NCBI RefSeq assembly: GCF_001442755.1
Contig: NZ_CP006367.1
Span: 3,038,001 to 3,102,000 of the forward strand
Length of the DNA: 64,000 nucleotides
DNA from: Aureimonas sp. AU20
Lineage (GTDB): Bacteria > Pseudomonadota > Alphaproteobacteria > Rhizobiales > Rhizobiaceae
Direction: 5' to 3'
This document shows positions 16,858 through 25,742 of this stretch, piece after piece. Below the pieces are notes generated by a model. The model did not search any database, had not been told where the DNA came from, and saw only the letters and a list, made by a program, of their open reading frames with translations. Every line of letters starts with the position of its first letter. The first letter of the stretch is position 1. The translations under genes and the position numbers were made by a program.

Positions 16858-17697
16858 CTAGTTGGCGGGCCCCGCGTCGGTCGGCACGCGCCATTGCCGC
16901 TCACCGTCGAGGCAGGAGCCCTTGTCCGGCGCGCCGGCGGTAAGCACGACGCGCGCCATCTCGCGCGGCTTGCGCGGCGCGCGGTCGGCGAGTTCCAGAA
17001 CCAGCTTGCGCCGGATCGCGTCGGGAAACTGGCTCCACTCAGTGACCGGGATCATGAAGGCGCCGGGGCCGCCGATCACGCATTGGCTGTAGTAGCGGTC
17101 GAGATCGGGCATCGATCCCCAGGCGTTAATGTCCTCCGCGCCGCCCTGCGTCATCAAAGGCAGGCCGTTGATGACGATGCCCTTGGCCACCGCCGCGTCG
17201 CGCGCCTCCAGCACCGGGCGGCCCTGGTTGTTGGCGCCGTCCCCCGAGATGTCGATGACCCGCCGATCGCCGGCATAGCCATTCCCATCGAATAGCTTTG
17301 CGGAAAAGTCGATCGCGGCCGAGATCGAGGTCCGCCTCTGGCGATCTGGCTCAGCCGTCGCCAGAAGCGTGGCAAAGCGCTCGGCGCTTTCCTGGCTGTC
17401 GATCAGCGTCCAGGGGATGACGACATTCTGGGTGAGATCGCCCGCCCATTCCACATAGGTGACGGCGACCCGCCCGTTGAGCCCGTCGCGGACGGCGTCC
17501 AGCACCTCCTTGCTGCGCCAGGCCGCGACATAGCCCTGGCGCTGGATGGACTGCTCGTCCTCGTTCATCGACCAGGAAATATCGACCGCCATCACCAGTT
17601 CGACATCGACCGGCAGATCCTCGGCCGCAGCCGGCCTTCCCTCCTCGATCGCGAGAAGGGCGAGGCATGCGAGCAAGGGGGTCCAAACGCCGCGCAT
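16858..17697 (-). CDS. DUF1194 von Willebrand A-like exported protein
   Basis: A 279-residue protein with an N-terminal signal peptide (cleavage near AAAEDLP, residue 25), followed by a DUF1194/VWA-like domain. The metal-ion-dependent adhesion site is recognisable as AVDISWSMNEDEQ (DxSxS) near residues 37-48. VIDISGDGANNQGRP supplies the later conserved aspartate. A periplasmic or extracellular protein-interaction role is inferred; no function is known. It is convergent with the YbhN-like gene, 64 bases apart. Confidence 0.85.
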   Translation of the reverse strand: MRGVWTPLLACLALLAIEEGRPAAAEDLPVDVELVMAVDISWSMNEDEQSIQRQGYVAAWRSKEVLDAVRDGLNGRVAVTYVEWAGDLTQNVVIPWTLIDSQESAERFATLLATAEPDRQRRTSISAAIDFSAKLFDGNGYAGDRRVIDISGDGANNQGRPVLEARDAAVAKGIVINGLPLMTQGGAEDINAWGSMPDLDRYYSQCVIGGPGAFMIPVTEWSQFPDAIRRKLVLELADRAPRKPREMARVVLTAGAPDKGSCLDGERQWRVPTDAGPAN

Positions 17698-17929
17698 GCA
17701 GGAATGGTGAAGTCTTCCTTACGATTTCGCAACAGGCCGGGCGCGAGTTTTTTTGCAAGGCGCCTCCCGGCCTTAGGCGAAAGGTCCGAAGGGCGATCAG
17801 CTTTGAAACACCCCTTTTTGCCCGGCTTAGCGCGAGAAAATGCGCTCTTTCGCATGGTCGTTCACTAGTCGTAACCGCGTTCGCGGCAGGATGGGTACAA
17901 CCCGTTCGCAACTTCCGAGACCCGCGGAT

Positions 17930-19663
17930 ATGTCCACGACACCCCTGTCACGTCCGCTTGGCCCTAGGTCCCACCCGTGGCTCTACTGGCTGTCTCGGCG
18001 CGGCCATGGGCCGCTGGTGCTCTTCGTGCTGGCCGCCTGTGTCGTCGGGCTCTCGCTGCCGCTCACCCTGCCGCTCGGCCCGTTCTACTGGGACACGGTT
18101 CTTTACCTCGACGGCGGCAACCGCGTCCTGACAGGGCAGATCCCCTCGACGGACTTCTTCGCGCCGGTTGGCCCGCTCGGCTATTGGCTGTTCGCCGGCG
18201 GGCTTCGGCTCTTCTCGCAGCCACAGCCGCTGCTTCTCGCGCATTGGATGATGTTTCTCGTCACCCTGCCGCCCTTCCTTCCGGTCCTGCTGCGCGTGGC
18301 GAAGGAGCGACCGGCCCTCGCCTGGGGTCTTCTCCTACCGCTCGTGTTCTTTCAGCTCCTGCCCCTGAACGTCGAGCAGTTCTCCACCTTTCCGAGCTTC
18401 GACGGCTACGGGATGTACAACAGGCAGGTGTCGCAGGTTCTCTATGTGCTCGTCGCTGCCCTTCTGTTCGAGCGCCGCGCCGGGCTGCTCCTATTCGCGA
18501 TCGCCTGGTGCTGCACGGCGCTGTTTCTTCTGAAGATCACCGGCTTCATCGTCGCCGGGCTGATCTGCCTTCTCGCCTTCGCGGCGGGCCGCGTGCCGCT
18601 GCGCGTCGCGCTGGGCGCGGTGGCTTGCTTCCTCCTCGTCCTGGCAGGGCTGGAGCTTCGCTTCGCGTTGGTCAGCCGCTACATTCTCGACATCGCGGCG
18701 CTGGTTCGGCTGAACGAGGGCGGCCTTGCCTCGCGTCTGGTTCAGGCCGCGTCGATCCATTTCGGGCTTTTCGGCGCGGGCTGCGCGCTTCTGGTCGGGC
18801 TGCTCGTCATCCAGTGGACCTCGGTGCGCGAGAGGCTGACGGCGCTCGGGGCGCGCCGCGATCTTCCCTCGCTCACCGCCGTGCTGGATCAAGACATCGT
18901 CTGGCTCGTCGTGCTGCTCGCCGGCGGCATTTTCTTCGAGTCGCAGAACACGGGCGATCAGGCCTTTCTCTTCCTCTGGCCGCTGCTCCTGCGCATTCTG
19001 TCGGGGCCGGCGGGGCGCTCCCTGCCCGTTCTCGTACTGGTCGGCGCGGTGGCGCTGCCGCCCTTCGTCAACGTGGCGCACCGGGCGGCGCGCGCGCTGA
19101 TCGGTCAGATCTACTATGTCGATCTGCCGCTGCCCAACCTGAAGATCCTCGCCCAAGTGAACCAGCGGCCCGAACTGGTGGAGCGCGCCGAGGTCAATCT
19201 CGACATTCTCGGCCGCCGCAAGGAAACCTACGAGGCGTTTGCAGAGCACGGGCAGCTGCCGATCTATGCGATGTATGCCGATCTCGATTTCCAGGCGACC
19301 TGGCTGCTGGCGACCGATCAGGCGGTCGCGGCCATCCAGGCCTTTGAGGCGCGGGAGGGCGTGCGGTTCGAGACGATCATGACACTCAACTTCACCAACC
19401 CCTTTCCCTATCTTCTCGACCGTCAGGCGCCGCGACGGATCGCGATTGGGGCCGATCCATCGCGCGCCGTTCCGCCGCCCGACGCGGAGACGATCGCCGC
19501 CGTGCGCGGCACCGATCTCATTCTATACCCCACCTGCCCGATCACGCCCGCCAACATCGCCCTGCGGACCATCTACGAGGCGGGTCTTGCCGGCCACCGG
19601 ACGGTGGAACTCTCGCCCTGCTGGACCGGCTATGTCCGGGAAGGCCTTCTGGAAAACCGGTGA
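17930..19663 (+). CDS. GT-C-like polytopic membrane glycosyltransferase candidate
   Basis: A 577-residue integral membrane protein with about ten hydrophobic helices. Its first periplasmic loop reads YWDTVLYLDGGNRVLTGQI followed by PSTDFFAPVGPLGY, the acidic GQ.P..DFF...GP layout of GT-C enzymes (GT39/GT83-like) that use polyprenyl-phosphate sugars. The soluble C-terminal portion (about residue 390 on) is of unknown type. The frame opens at 17840, but the ATG at 17930 gives a short cytoplasmic N terminus; 17891 is also possible. It faces the polyprenyl-phosphate pentose operon and shares a terminator with it, which suggests it uses that donor. Acceptor unknown. Confidence 0.65.
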   Translation: MSTTPLSRPLGPRSHPWLYWLSRRGHGPLVLFVLAACVVGLSLPLTLPLGPFYWDTVLYLDGGNRVLTGQIPSTDFFAPVGPLGYWLFAGGLRLFSQPQPLLLAHWMMFLVTLPPFLPVLLRVAKERPALAWGLLLPLVFFQLLPLNVEQFSTFPSFDGYGMYNRQVSQVLYVLVAALLFERRAGLLLFAIAWCCTALFLLKITGFIVAGLICLLAFAAGRVPLRVALGAVACFLLVLAGLELRFALVSRYILDIAALVRLNEGGLASRLVQAASIHFGLFGAGCALLVGLLVIQWTSVRERLTALGARRDLPSLTAVLDQDIVWLVVLLAGGIFFESQNTGDQAFLFLWPLLLRILSGPAGRSLPVLVLVGAVALPPFVNVAHRAARALIGQIYYVDLPLPNLKILAQVNQRPELVERAEVNLDILGRRKETYEAFAEHGQLPIYAMYADLDFQATWLLATDQAVAAIQAFEAREGVRFETIMTLNFTNPFPYLLDRQAPRRIAIGADPSRAVPPPDAETIAAVRGTDLILYPTCPITPANIALRTIYEAGLAGHRTVELSPCWTGYVREGLLENR

Positions 19664-19686
19664 GCGTCGGCAAGACCGCGCAAACG

Positions 19687-19721
19687 AAAGGGCCGGGTCC
19701 TCGAAGGACCCGGCCCTTTTT
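19687..19721. terminator. Bidirectional terminator between the glycosyltransferase and the aminotransferase
   Basis: A perfect 15-base-pair GC-rich stem (19687-19701 with 19705-19719) with a 3-base loop, A-run on one side and T-run on the other. It can terminate both converging transcripts. Confidence 0.9.
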
Positions 19722-19748
19722 GCTTGGGCTGGAAGGGGGAAGCTTCGG

Positions 19749-21221
19749 TCAGCCAATCTGCGTCTTCACGAAATCCTTGACGATCGAGACGATGCCTCGG
19801 CCGAGAAGCGCGTCGAGCGCGTCGCAGAACTGGTCGACATGCTCCGGGTCGCAGATCAGCGGCGGCTCCAGGCGGATGACGTTGCGATTGTACTCGGTGA
19901 AGGCCACGAGACAGTCGTAGTCCTTGAGCAGAAGCGCGCCGACGAAGCCCGACAGCGAGCCCTTCAGCTTCTCGTCGAGCAGCGCCACCATCGGCCGAAG
20001 CGCGAAGGGCAGCGTCTGCGAGAAGTCGTGGAACTCCAGGCCCACCATCAGGCCGCGCCCGCGCACATCCTTGACGATGCTAGGATATTTCGCCTGGATC
20101 GCGGTCAGCCTGTCTTTCAGATAGGTGCCGACGGCCGCCGCGTTGCCGATCAGATCCTCGTCGTAAAGCGTATTCAGCGCCTCGATCGAGGTGGCGCAGC
20201 CCTCGCCGATGCCGCCGAACGTGGCGTGGGCGTGGATCATCGCCGTCTTTGGCGTGCCATAGGCCTTCATATAGACGTCGCGGCGCGCGACCATCGCGGC
20301 CATGGCCGCCTTGCCGCCGCCGAAGCTCTTGGCGAGCGCCGTCACGTCCGGGATCACGCCGTGATGCTCGAAGGCGTAGAAGCGCCCGGTGCGGCCGTAA
20401 CCACACTGGACCTCGTCCGCCACCCAGATCACCCGGTGCTGGTCGCAGAGCGCGCGAACGCCCTGCCAATATTCGGTCGGCGCCTCGATGATGCCGCCAC
20501 CGCCCTGCACGGTTTCCAAGACCACGACCCCGACATCGGGATCGGAGCGCACCACGGCCGTCAGCGCCTTCAGGTCGCCAAAGGGCACGCGATAGGTGTT
20601 CTCCACCAGCTTGAAGTCGCCGCGATAGAGCGACGAGTCGGTCAGCGACAGGACGCCCTTGGTCTTCCCGTGGAAGGAGTTCTCGGCATAGACGATCTTG
20701 CAATTGGTGCGGCCCGAGGCGCGCTCGGCGACCTTGATTGCCGCTTCCATGGCCTCCGAGCCGGACGAGCCGAGAAACACCATGTCGAGCTCGCCAGGCG
20801 AGCACGCCGCGACATTCTTGGCCAGCGCCGCCGCATATTGCGACAGGAAGGCGATGGCGATCTCGTGCCGCTTCTCGTCCTGGAACTGCTTACGCGCGGC
20901 GAGGATACGGGGGTGGTTGTGGCCGAAGGCTAGCGAGCCGAAGCCGCCGAAGAAGTCGAGAATCTTCCGGCCGTTCTGGTCGAAATAATACATGCCCTCG
21001 GCGCGCTCGACCTTCACCTTGTGAAAGCCGAGCAGCTTCATGAAATGAAACTGGCCGGGGTTGATATGCTCCTTGAATAGGTCCGCCATGGTGGCGAGAT
21101 CCATCGCCTTGGCCTGTTCGAGGGAGAGCATGGCGGGCTTGGGCGGCCCGCGCCGGGGCGCCGGGGCGGGCGCGTCAGCGGCGTCGAGACGCGGGGCGGT
21201 GGTCATCGGGCGATCAAGCAT
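19749..21221 (-). CDS. Class III PLP-dependent aminotransferase of the polyprenyl-pentose operon
   Basis: A 490-residue class III (ornithine/acetylornithine/GABA family) aminotransferase. The PLP site is clear: GSSGSEAMEAAIK for phosphate binding, the aspartate in VIWVADEVQCGYGRTGRF, and the Schiff-base lysine in ALAKSFGGGKAAMAA. The N terminus carries an extra 40-residue alanine/proline-rich stretch; an alternative start at 21206 is possible. It is the last gene of a five-gene operon with a UbiA fusion, a DprE1-like oxidase, a flippase-like protein and an SDR. That context suggests it acts on a keto-sugar carried by, or destined for, polyprenyl phosphate, but the substrate is not proven. Confidence 0.88.
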   Translation of the reverse strand: MLDRPMTTAPRLDAADAPAPAPRRGPPKPAMLSLEQAKAMDLATMADLFKEHINPGQFHFMKLLGFHKVKVERAEGMYYFDQNGRKILDFFGGFGSLAFGHNHPRILAARKQFQDEKRHEIAIAFLSQYAAALAKNVAACSPGELDMVFLGSSGSEAMEAAIKVAERASGRTNCKIVYAENSFHGKTKGVLSLTDSSLYRGDFKLVENTYRVPFGDLKALTAVVRSDPDVGVVVLETVQGGGGIIEAPTEYWQGVRALCDQHRVIWVADEVQCGYGRTGRFYAFEHHGVIPDVTALAKSFGGGKAAMAAMVARRDVYMKAYGTPKTAMIHAHATFGGIGEGCATSIEALNTLYDEDLIGNAAAVGTYLKDRLTAIQAKYPSIVKDVRGRGLMVGLEFHDFSQTLPFALRPMVALLDEKLKGSLSGFVGALLLKDYDCLVAFTEYNRNVIRLEPPLICDPEHVDQFCDALDALLGRGIVSIVKDFVKTQIG

Positions 21222-21234
21222 CGAAGCTCAGTCC

Positions 21235-22248
21235 TCACTCGGCCGGATGGGGATAGGCGGAGCCGGGAGCCGAGTGCCCCACCTTCTTCGCGCGGTATTC
21301 GCTATAGGCGGCGATCAGCATGTCCTCGTCGCGGTACTGCGGCACCCAGCCGAGATCGCGCTTGCCCTTGGACACGTCGAGAACGCATTCCTCGTCGGCG
21401 ATGAGGTACTGCTCGGGGTCCATCAGGGGCTTGTTCAGCCAGTCGAGGAAATCGAGCGTGCGCTTCACCGCGAAGCCCGGCGTCGGCACGAGGATCGACT
21501 TCGATCCGGCATGGCGCACGAGGTCGCCCAGGAGCTTCCTGACGGGCGGCGGGTTCAGCGAGCCGAGATTGTAGGCCTCGTTCGGCACGCCCGCCTTCCA
21601 GGCCAGGCGCGCGGCCTCGGCGCAGTCGAACACTGAGATGAACTGGTAGGGATTGCGTCCCGAGCCGATCATCGGCACCGGCAGGTTCGCGTCGATCAGC
21701 TTGAACAGCTTTTCCAGAATGCCGAGGCGACCCGGGCCGATGATGAGGCGTGGGCGAAACAGCGAGATGCGCATGCCGCGCTCGCGCCAGTCGGCGGCCA
21801 GATGCTCGGTGTCGAGCTTGGACTGGCCGTACTCGCCGAGCGGAGCGACCGGATGGTCCTCCGTCATGGGCGTGACGACCGTATGGCCGTAGATCATGTC
21901 CGTGGTGAAGTGGACGAGCTTGTGGGCGCCGGCCCGGTCCATCGCCTCCATGATGTGCTTCGTGCCGTCGTAATTGACGGGATAGAAGAAGTCGTGCCGC
22001 TTGGCCCGCACCTGGATCGGCGACAGCATCTTGGCAGACAGGTTGTAGACCATGTCGTCCGGCGCGATCGGCGCGGCCATCACGGCGTCGCGGTCGGTCA
22101 CGTCGAGCGTGAGGTGGCGCACGCTGCCGTAATGCGGCAGGTCGCTCTTGGCAATGTCGAGGACGACGACCTCGGCGCCCTCCTCGGAGAGCTTCTGCGC
22201 GAGATGACGGCCGACGAACCCGTCGCCGCCGAAAATCACATGTTTCAT
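21235..22248 (-). CDS. Extended SDR, NAD-dependent epimerase/reductase family
   Basis: A 337-residue extended short-chain dehydrogenase. The Rossmann motif is HVIFGGDGFVGRHL and the catalytic YxxxK is YGQSKLD, with the serine/threonine partner in HFTTDMIYG. These enzymes epimerise, dehydrate or reduce sugars. In this operon it occupies the place that the classical SDR DprE2 has beside DprE1 in mycobacteria, but it belongs to a different SDR subfamily. The ATG at 22248 overlaps the upstream stop by one base (TGATG); a GTG one codon earlier is an alternative. Confidence 0.87.
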   Translation of the reverse strand: MKHVIFGGDGFVGRHLAQKLSEEGAEVVVLDIAKSDLPHYGSVRHLTLDVTDRDAVMAAPIAPDDMVYNLSAKMLSPIQVRAKRHDFFYPVNYDGTKHIMEAMDRAGAHKLVHFTTDMIYGHTVVTPMTEDHPVAPLGEYGQSKLDTEHLAADWRERGMRISLFRPRLIIGPGRLGILEKLFKLIDANLPVPMIGSGRNPYQFISVFDCAEAARLAWKAGVPNEAYNLGSLNPPPVRKLLGDLVRHAGSKSILVPTPGFAVKRTLDFLDWLNKPLMDPEQYLIADEECVLDVSKGKRDLGWVPQYRDEDMLIAAYSEYRAKKVGHSAPGSAYPHPAE

Positions 22249-22688
22249 CACCGGTTTCCTTCGATCGAATGGGTCTGGGCTTGCGCGGTCTGGGGCGCCT
22301 CGTCCGCCACGGTCTGGCTGCCGCCCCGGGCGATGAAGACCGTGCCGAGGCAGATCAGCGCGATGCCGCCGATGCGCGCGGGCGTCAGCGCTTCGCCGAA
22401 CAGCGTCCAGGCGGCGAAGGCCACCACGACATAGGCCAGCGACAGGAAGGGATAGGCGTAGGACAGCTCGACCTTGGACAGGACGAAGAGGTGCGAGGCC
22501 ATCGAGATCACGAAGGTCAGCAGCCCCAGGAACACGAAGGGGCTGAAGACGATCTGCAGGATCTTCAAAAGCGGATTGACGCCCGCGAAGGACAGCGGAC
22601 CCAGTTGCATCATCCCATGCTTCAGAAGAATCTGCGCCGCCGCGTTGGTGAACACGGTGAACAGGATGAAGGGAATGTAACGGCTCAT
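22248..22688 (-). CDS. Small multidrug resistance/EamA-type membrane protein, probable lipid-sugar flippase
   Basis: A 146-residue protein with four hydrophobic helices in the SMR/DMT pattern, including SRYIPFILFTVFTNAAAQI and YAYPFLSLAYVVVAFA, and a short polar tail. ArnE/ArnF, which flip undecaprenyl-phosphate-aminoarabinose, have the same size and topology. Because it sits between a DprE1-like oxidase and sugar-modifying enzymes, I infer that it moves a polyprenyl-phosphate sugar across the inner membrane. The start is the ATG at 22688; the frame is open 11 codons further. Confidence 0.75.
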   Translation of the reverse strand: MSRYIPFILFTVFTNAAAQILLKHGMMQLGPLSFAGVNPLLKILQIVFSPFVFLGLLTFVISMASHLFVLSKVELSYAYPFLSLAYVVVAFAAWTLFGEALTPARIGGIALICLGTVFIARGGSQTVADEAPQTAQAQTHSIEGNR

Positions 22689-22775
22689 GCGCGCGCCCTT
22701 TCGTTCGAGCGCCCGAACCATGGCGCCGGGGGAACTGTTCGGGAGTTAAGACGGGAATGGTTTTCGCTCACAACC

Positions 22776-24131
22776 TCAACAAACACTTTCTGACGCTGGG
22801 GTAGCGGCGTCGAGGGAGGGAAGCGGCAGTCGAAGCGCCGTGCGCCGCCAGAAGTCCGACAGAAGCGCGGGATCGCGCAGAGCCTCGAGTTCGCGCCAGC
22901 GCGGAAAGGACGCGGCAAAGGTCGCCGGCGCCATGCGCGCGTCCTTGTAGGGATTGACCCGCCCGCCGGCTGCCACGACGATCGCATCGAGCCTATCCAG
23001 AAGCCGTTCGGTCCGGGGACCGAGATGGGGGAAGTCGAGCGTCAGCGTGTAGCCCTCCGTGGGAAAGCTCAGGAGACCGGGGCTTTGGAGAGCGCCGAAG
23101 CGCTTCAGCACGGTGAGGAACGACCCCTGCCCCGCTTCCAGAGCCGTTTCCATCAGCGCGCGCACGGTCTCGGCCGCATGGCGCGTGGGAACGAGGCTCT
23201 GGTGCTGGTGCAAGCCGCGCGGCCCGTAAAGTCGGTTCCAGCCGCCGATCCGGTCCAGCGGGTAGAAGAAGCCATCGAAGGGCACGGTGCGCCGGCTCAT
23301 TCCGGGGCGGGCTTTGCGGAAGTACAGCTCGTTGAACGCGCGAAGGCCCAGGCCCCGCAACGGGCTGACCGGCGGCGTCCAGGGCACGGTGGCGAGCGGA
23401 GGCCGGGCGCGGCCCGTGCGGTCTCCCTCCGCCGCATGGTCGCCGCAGATGAGATGCCCGCGCCCGAAGGAGGTGCCGCGCGCCAGGGAGTCGATCCAGG
23501 CGACGGCGTATTCGTGGCGCTCGTCGGCCGCCTCGGCTCGCTCAAAATAGTCCGACAGGCGGCTGAAACGCTGCGTCGTCTCCAAGATCGACGCGGAGCC
23601 GACGCGCATCAACCGCAGGCGCAGGCGCGTGACGAAACCGGTGAGGCCCATGCCGCCGATCGTGGCGTGGAAGAGATCGGCATTTTCGCTCGCTGAACAA
23701 TGCAGCGTGCCGCGATTCGAACGCTCTAGCTCGAAGCTCTCGACCCAGCGCCCGAACGTGCCCCGGCGGTGGTGGTTCTTGCCGTGGATGTCGTTGGCGA
23801 GCGCGCCGCCCAGCGTGACGAATTGCGTGCCGGGCGTGACCGGCAGGAACCAGCCTTGCGGCACGATCCGCTCCGTCACCTCGCGCAGCAGAACGCCGGC
23901 ATCGGCATCGAGCAGCCCGGTCTCGGCGTCGAACCCGTGGATGCGCGCGCCCTGCGCGGGCGTCAGAAGCCATCCGGAATCGTTGAGGCAGCTGTCGCCA
24001 TAGGAGCGGCCGTTGCCGTGCGGCAGCATCGTCTCGCCGGCCTGCGCCAGCCTGCCGTCAAAGGGCCGTCGCCTGCGCCCGCCCGGCGGCGGCGCGATCG
24101 TCCCGCCCCAGTTGTCGCCGGCATCACGCAT
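22776..24131 (-). CDS. DprE1-like FAD-binding oxidase (decaprenylphosphoryl-ribose 2'-oxidase family)
   Basis: A 451-residue vanillyl-alcohol-oxidase-type flavoprotein closely resembling mycobacterial DprE1, which oxidises C2' of polyprenyl-phospho-ribose. Diagnostic stretches are GNGRSYGDS, LGGALANDIHGKNHHRRGTF, GGMGLTGFVTRL, WNRLYGPRGLHQHQ and NPYKDAR (containing the catalytic lysine). The FAD domain comes first and the substrate domain second. At the position of the drug-reactive cysteine of the mycobacterial enzyme (ICVDFP) it has threonine (LTLDFP). The start ATG at 24131 overlaps the UbiA gene by eight bases; the frame is open further upstream. Confidence 0.9.
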   Translation of the reverse strand: MRDAGDNWGGTIAPPPGGRRRRPFDGRLAQAGETMLPHGNGRSYGDSCLNDSGWLLTPAQGARIHGFDAETGLLDADAGVLLREVTERIVPQGWFLPVTPGTQFVTLGGALANDIHGKNHHRRGTFGRWVESFELERSNRGTLHCSASENADLFHATIGGMGLTGFVTRLRLRLMRVGSASILETTQRFSRLSDYFERAEAADERHEYAVAWIDSLARGTSFGRGHLICGDHAAEGDRTGRARPPLATVPWTPPVSPLRGLGLRAFNELYFRKARPGMSRRTVPFDGFFYPLDRIGGWNRLYGPRGLHQHQSLVPTRHAAETVRALMETALEAGQGSFLTVLKRFGALQSPGLLSFPTEGYTLTLDFPHLGPRTERLLDRLDAIVVAAGGRVNPYKDARMAPATFAASFPRWRELEALRDPALLSDFWRRTALRLPLPSLDAATPASESVC

Positions 24132-25566
24132 AGGCGGCGGCCAGGAAGAGCAGCGCGCCGAGGCCGACCATGATCTGCGAGCGCCAGTCGCGCAGGATGA
24201 AGACCACGGGGTCGTCATGCATCTCGTTGCGCTTGGCGAGAACCCAGATTCGCACGATGATGTAGAGAACCAGCGGGCAAAGCGGCCAGATCAGATAGGG
24301 ATGGGCCTGGAGCTGCCGGATCTCGGCGCTGTCGATGTAAAGCGCCAGAACCAGAACCGAGGCGAAGCCCGAGGCCATGCCGGCCTGCGCCAGCGTGTCG
24401 AGATCGGCGGGAACATAGCCCCGGCCCGTGGTGCGGCGCGAGGCGCCTTCGCCGAACTCGGCCAGTTCGACATAGCGCTTCACCAGCGCCAGCGAGAAGA
24501 AGAAGAACAGCGAGAAGGCCAGGAGCCAGAAGGACCCGACCGTATCGGCCGAAGCGGCGCCCGCCAGGATACGCAGGGTGTAAAGCCCTGCCAGCGTCAG
24601 CACGTCGATCAGGAGCATGCGTTTGAGCGCGAAGGAATAGGCGGTGGTCAGCACGAGATAGATGCCGAGAACGGCGGTGAACTCGATCGGCAAAAGCAGA
24701 CTGAGGCCGAAGGCGGCCACGAACAGCCCGACGCCCGCCGTTACGCCGATCGGTATGGGCACCTGCCCGCTGGCGAAGGGCCGTCGGCGCTTGGTTCCAT
24801 GGCGACGGTCCGCCGCGAGATCCAGAAGATCGTTGAAGATATAGACCGAGGAGGCCGCCATGGAGAAGCAGACGAAGGCCAGCATTCCCGCCAGCACCAT
24901 CGGCACGTCGACATATTCGTGGTTCAGGACGATGGGCACGAAGAGAAGAAGGTTCTTCATCCACTGGTGCGGACGCATCGCCTTGAGAAGGGCGCGGGGC
25001 AGGTTCCCCTCCCCCTGGATCAGCCGGCTGGCGCGCTCGCTTTCCCGGTGCCAGCGCGCGGCCGCCCGGTCCGGCTGGACAACGGTCACGCCCTCGGCGG
25101 CGTCGAACAGGCAGAGATCGTCGCGCGAATTGCCGATATAGTCGAAGGGGGCGCCGGCGCGCTCGGCCGCGATGCGATCGAGCTTGCGCTCGGCGGACAG
25201 ATTCTCGTCCCGGTTGCTGGCGATCACCCGATCGAACAGTCCGAGATGGTCGGCCACGCCTTGCGCCAGCCGCTCGTTGGCGGCCGTGGCGAGAACGATG
25301 GTGCGCCCGGTCTCGCGCTCGGCGCGCAGGGTTTCGACCACTTCCTCGCGATAGGGCCAGGTCGCGGGATCGACCTCGATCCCGGCCGCAAGCTCATGCT
25401 TGAGAACGGACTTGCCGGCCAACAGCCAGCCGAACAGGCGCCAGGCCTGCAAGGGGTTCTGGCGGGCGAACAGAAACAGGCTTTCCCAGAGCAGGTCGCT
25501 GCGAATGAGCGTGCCGTCCAGATCGACATAGAGAGGCCGATCGGTTCTTGCCTGGAGCGTATCCAT
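24124..25566 (-). CDS. HAD phosphatase - UbiA prenyltransferase fusion (polyprenyl-phosphate phosphoribosyltransferase-like)
   Basis: A 480-residue fusion protein. Residues 1-180 form a haloacid-dehalogenase domain (nucleophile motif YVDLDGTLIRSD with Asp15/Asp17; GNSRDDLCLF as the late acidic motif). Residues 195-480 form a UbiA-type membrane enzyme with eight or nine helices. The segments KAMRPHQWMKNLLLF and NDLLDLAADRRH (Asn255, Asp256, Asp259, Asp263) resemble the enzyme that transfers phosphoribose from PRPP to decaprenyl phosphate. The fused phosphatase would remove the 5-phosphate. It is the first gene of the operon, so it probably makes polyprenyl-phospho-ribose for the next gene, the DprE1-like oxidase. 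Confidence 0.88.
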   Translation of the reverse strand: MDTLQARTDRPLYVDLDGTLIRSDLLWESLFLFARQNPLQAWRLFGWLLAGKSVLKHELAAGIEVDPATWPYREEVVETLRAERETGRTIVLATAANERLAQGVADHLGLFDRVIASNRDENLSAERKLDRIAAERAGAPFDYIGNSRDDLCLFDAAEGVTVVQPDRAAARWHRESERASRLIQGEGNLPRALLKAMRPHQWMKNLLLFVPIVLNHEYVDVPMVLAGMLAFVCFSMAASSVYIFNDLLDLAADRRHGTKRRRPFASGQVPIPIGVTAGVGLFVAAFGLSLLLPIEFTAVLGIYLVLTTAYSFALKRMLLIDVLTLAGLYTLRILAGAASADTVGSFWLLAFSLFFFFSLALVKRYVELAEFGEGASRRTTGRGYVPADLDTLAQAGMASGFASVLVLALYIDSAEIRQLQAHPYLIWPLCPLVLYIIVRIWVLAKRNEMHDDPVVFILRDWRSQIMVGLGALLFLAAAYA

Positions 25567-25742
25567 CTGCGGCCGTCGTCGCTTGGTGAAATCGGACCCT
25601 ATCGTTCCACCCTGGCGGGTTTCGTTCGCGTAAATCCGGCCCCCACGATTCGGTGAGCTGAGAACACCGTGAAGAAGCGCTTAAGAAAGCTGTCGCATTC
25701 CGTGCGATCGCGGCTCCCTGCCGCCGATCGCGAAAGCCCGGG

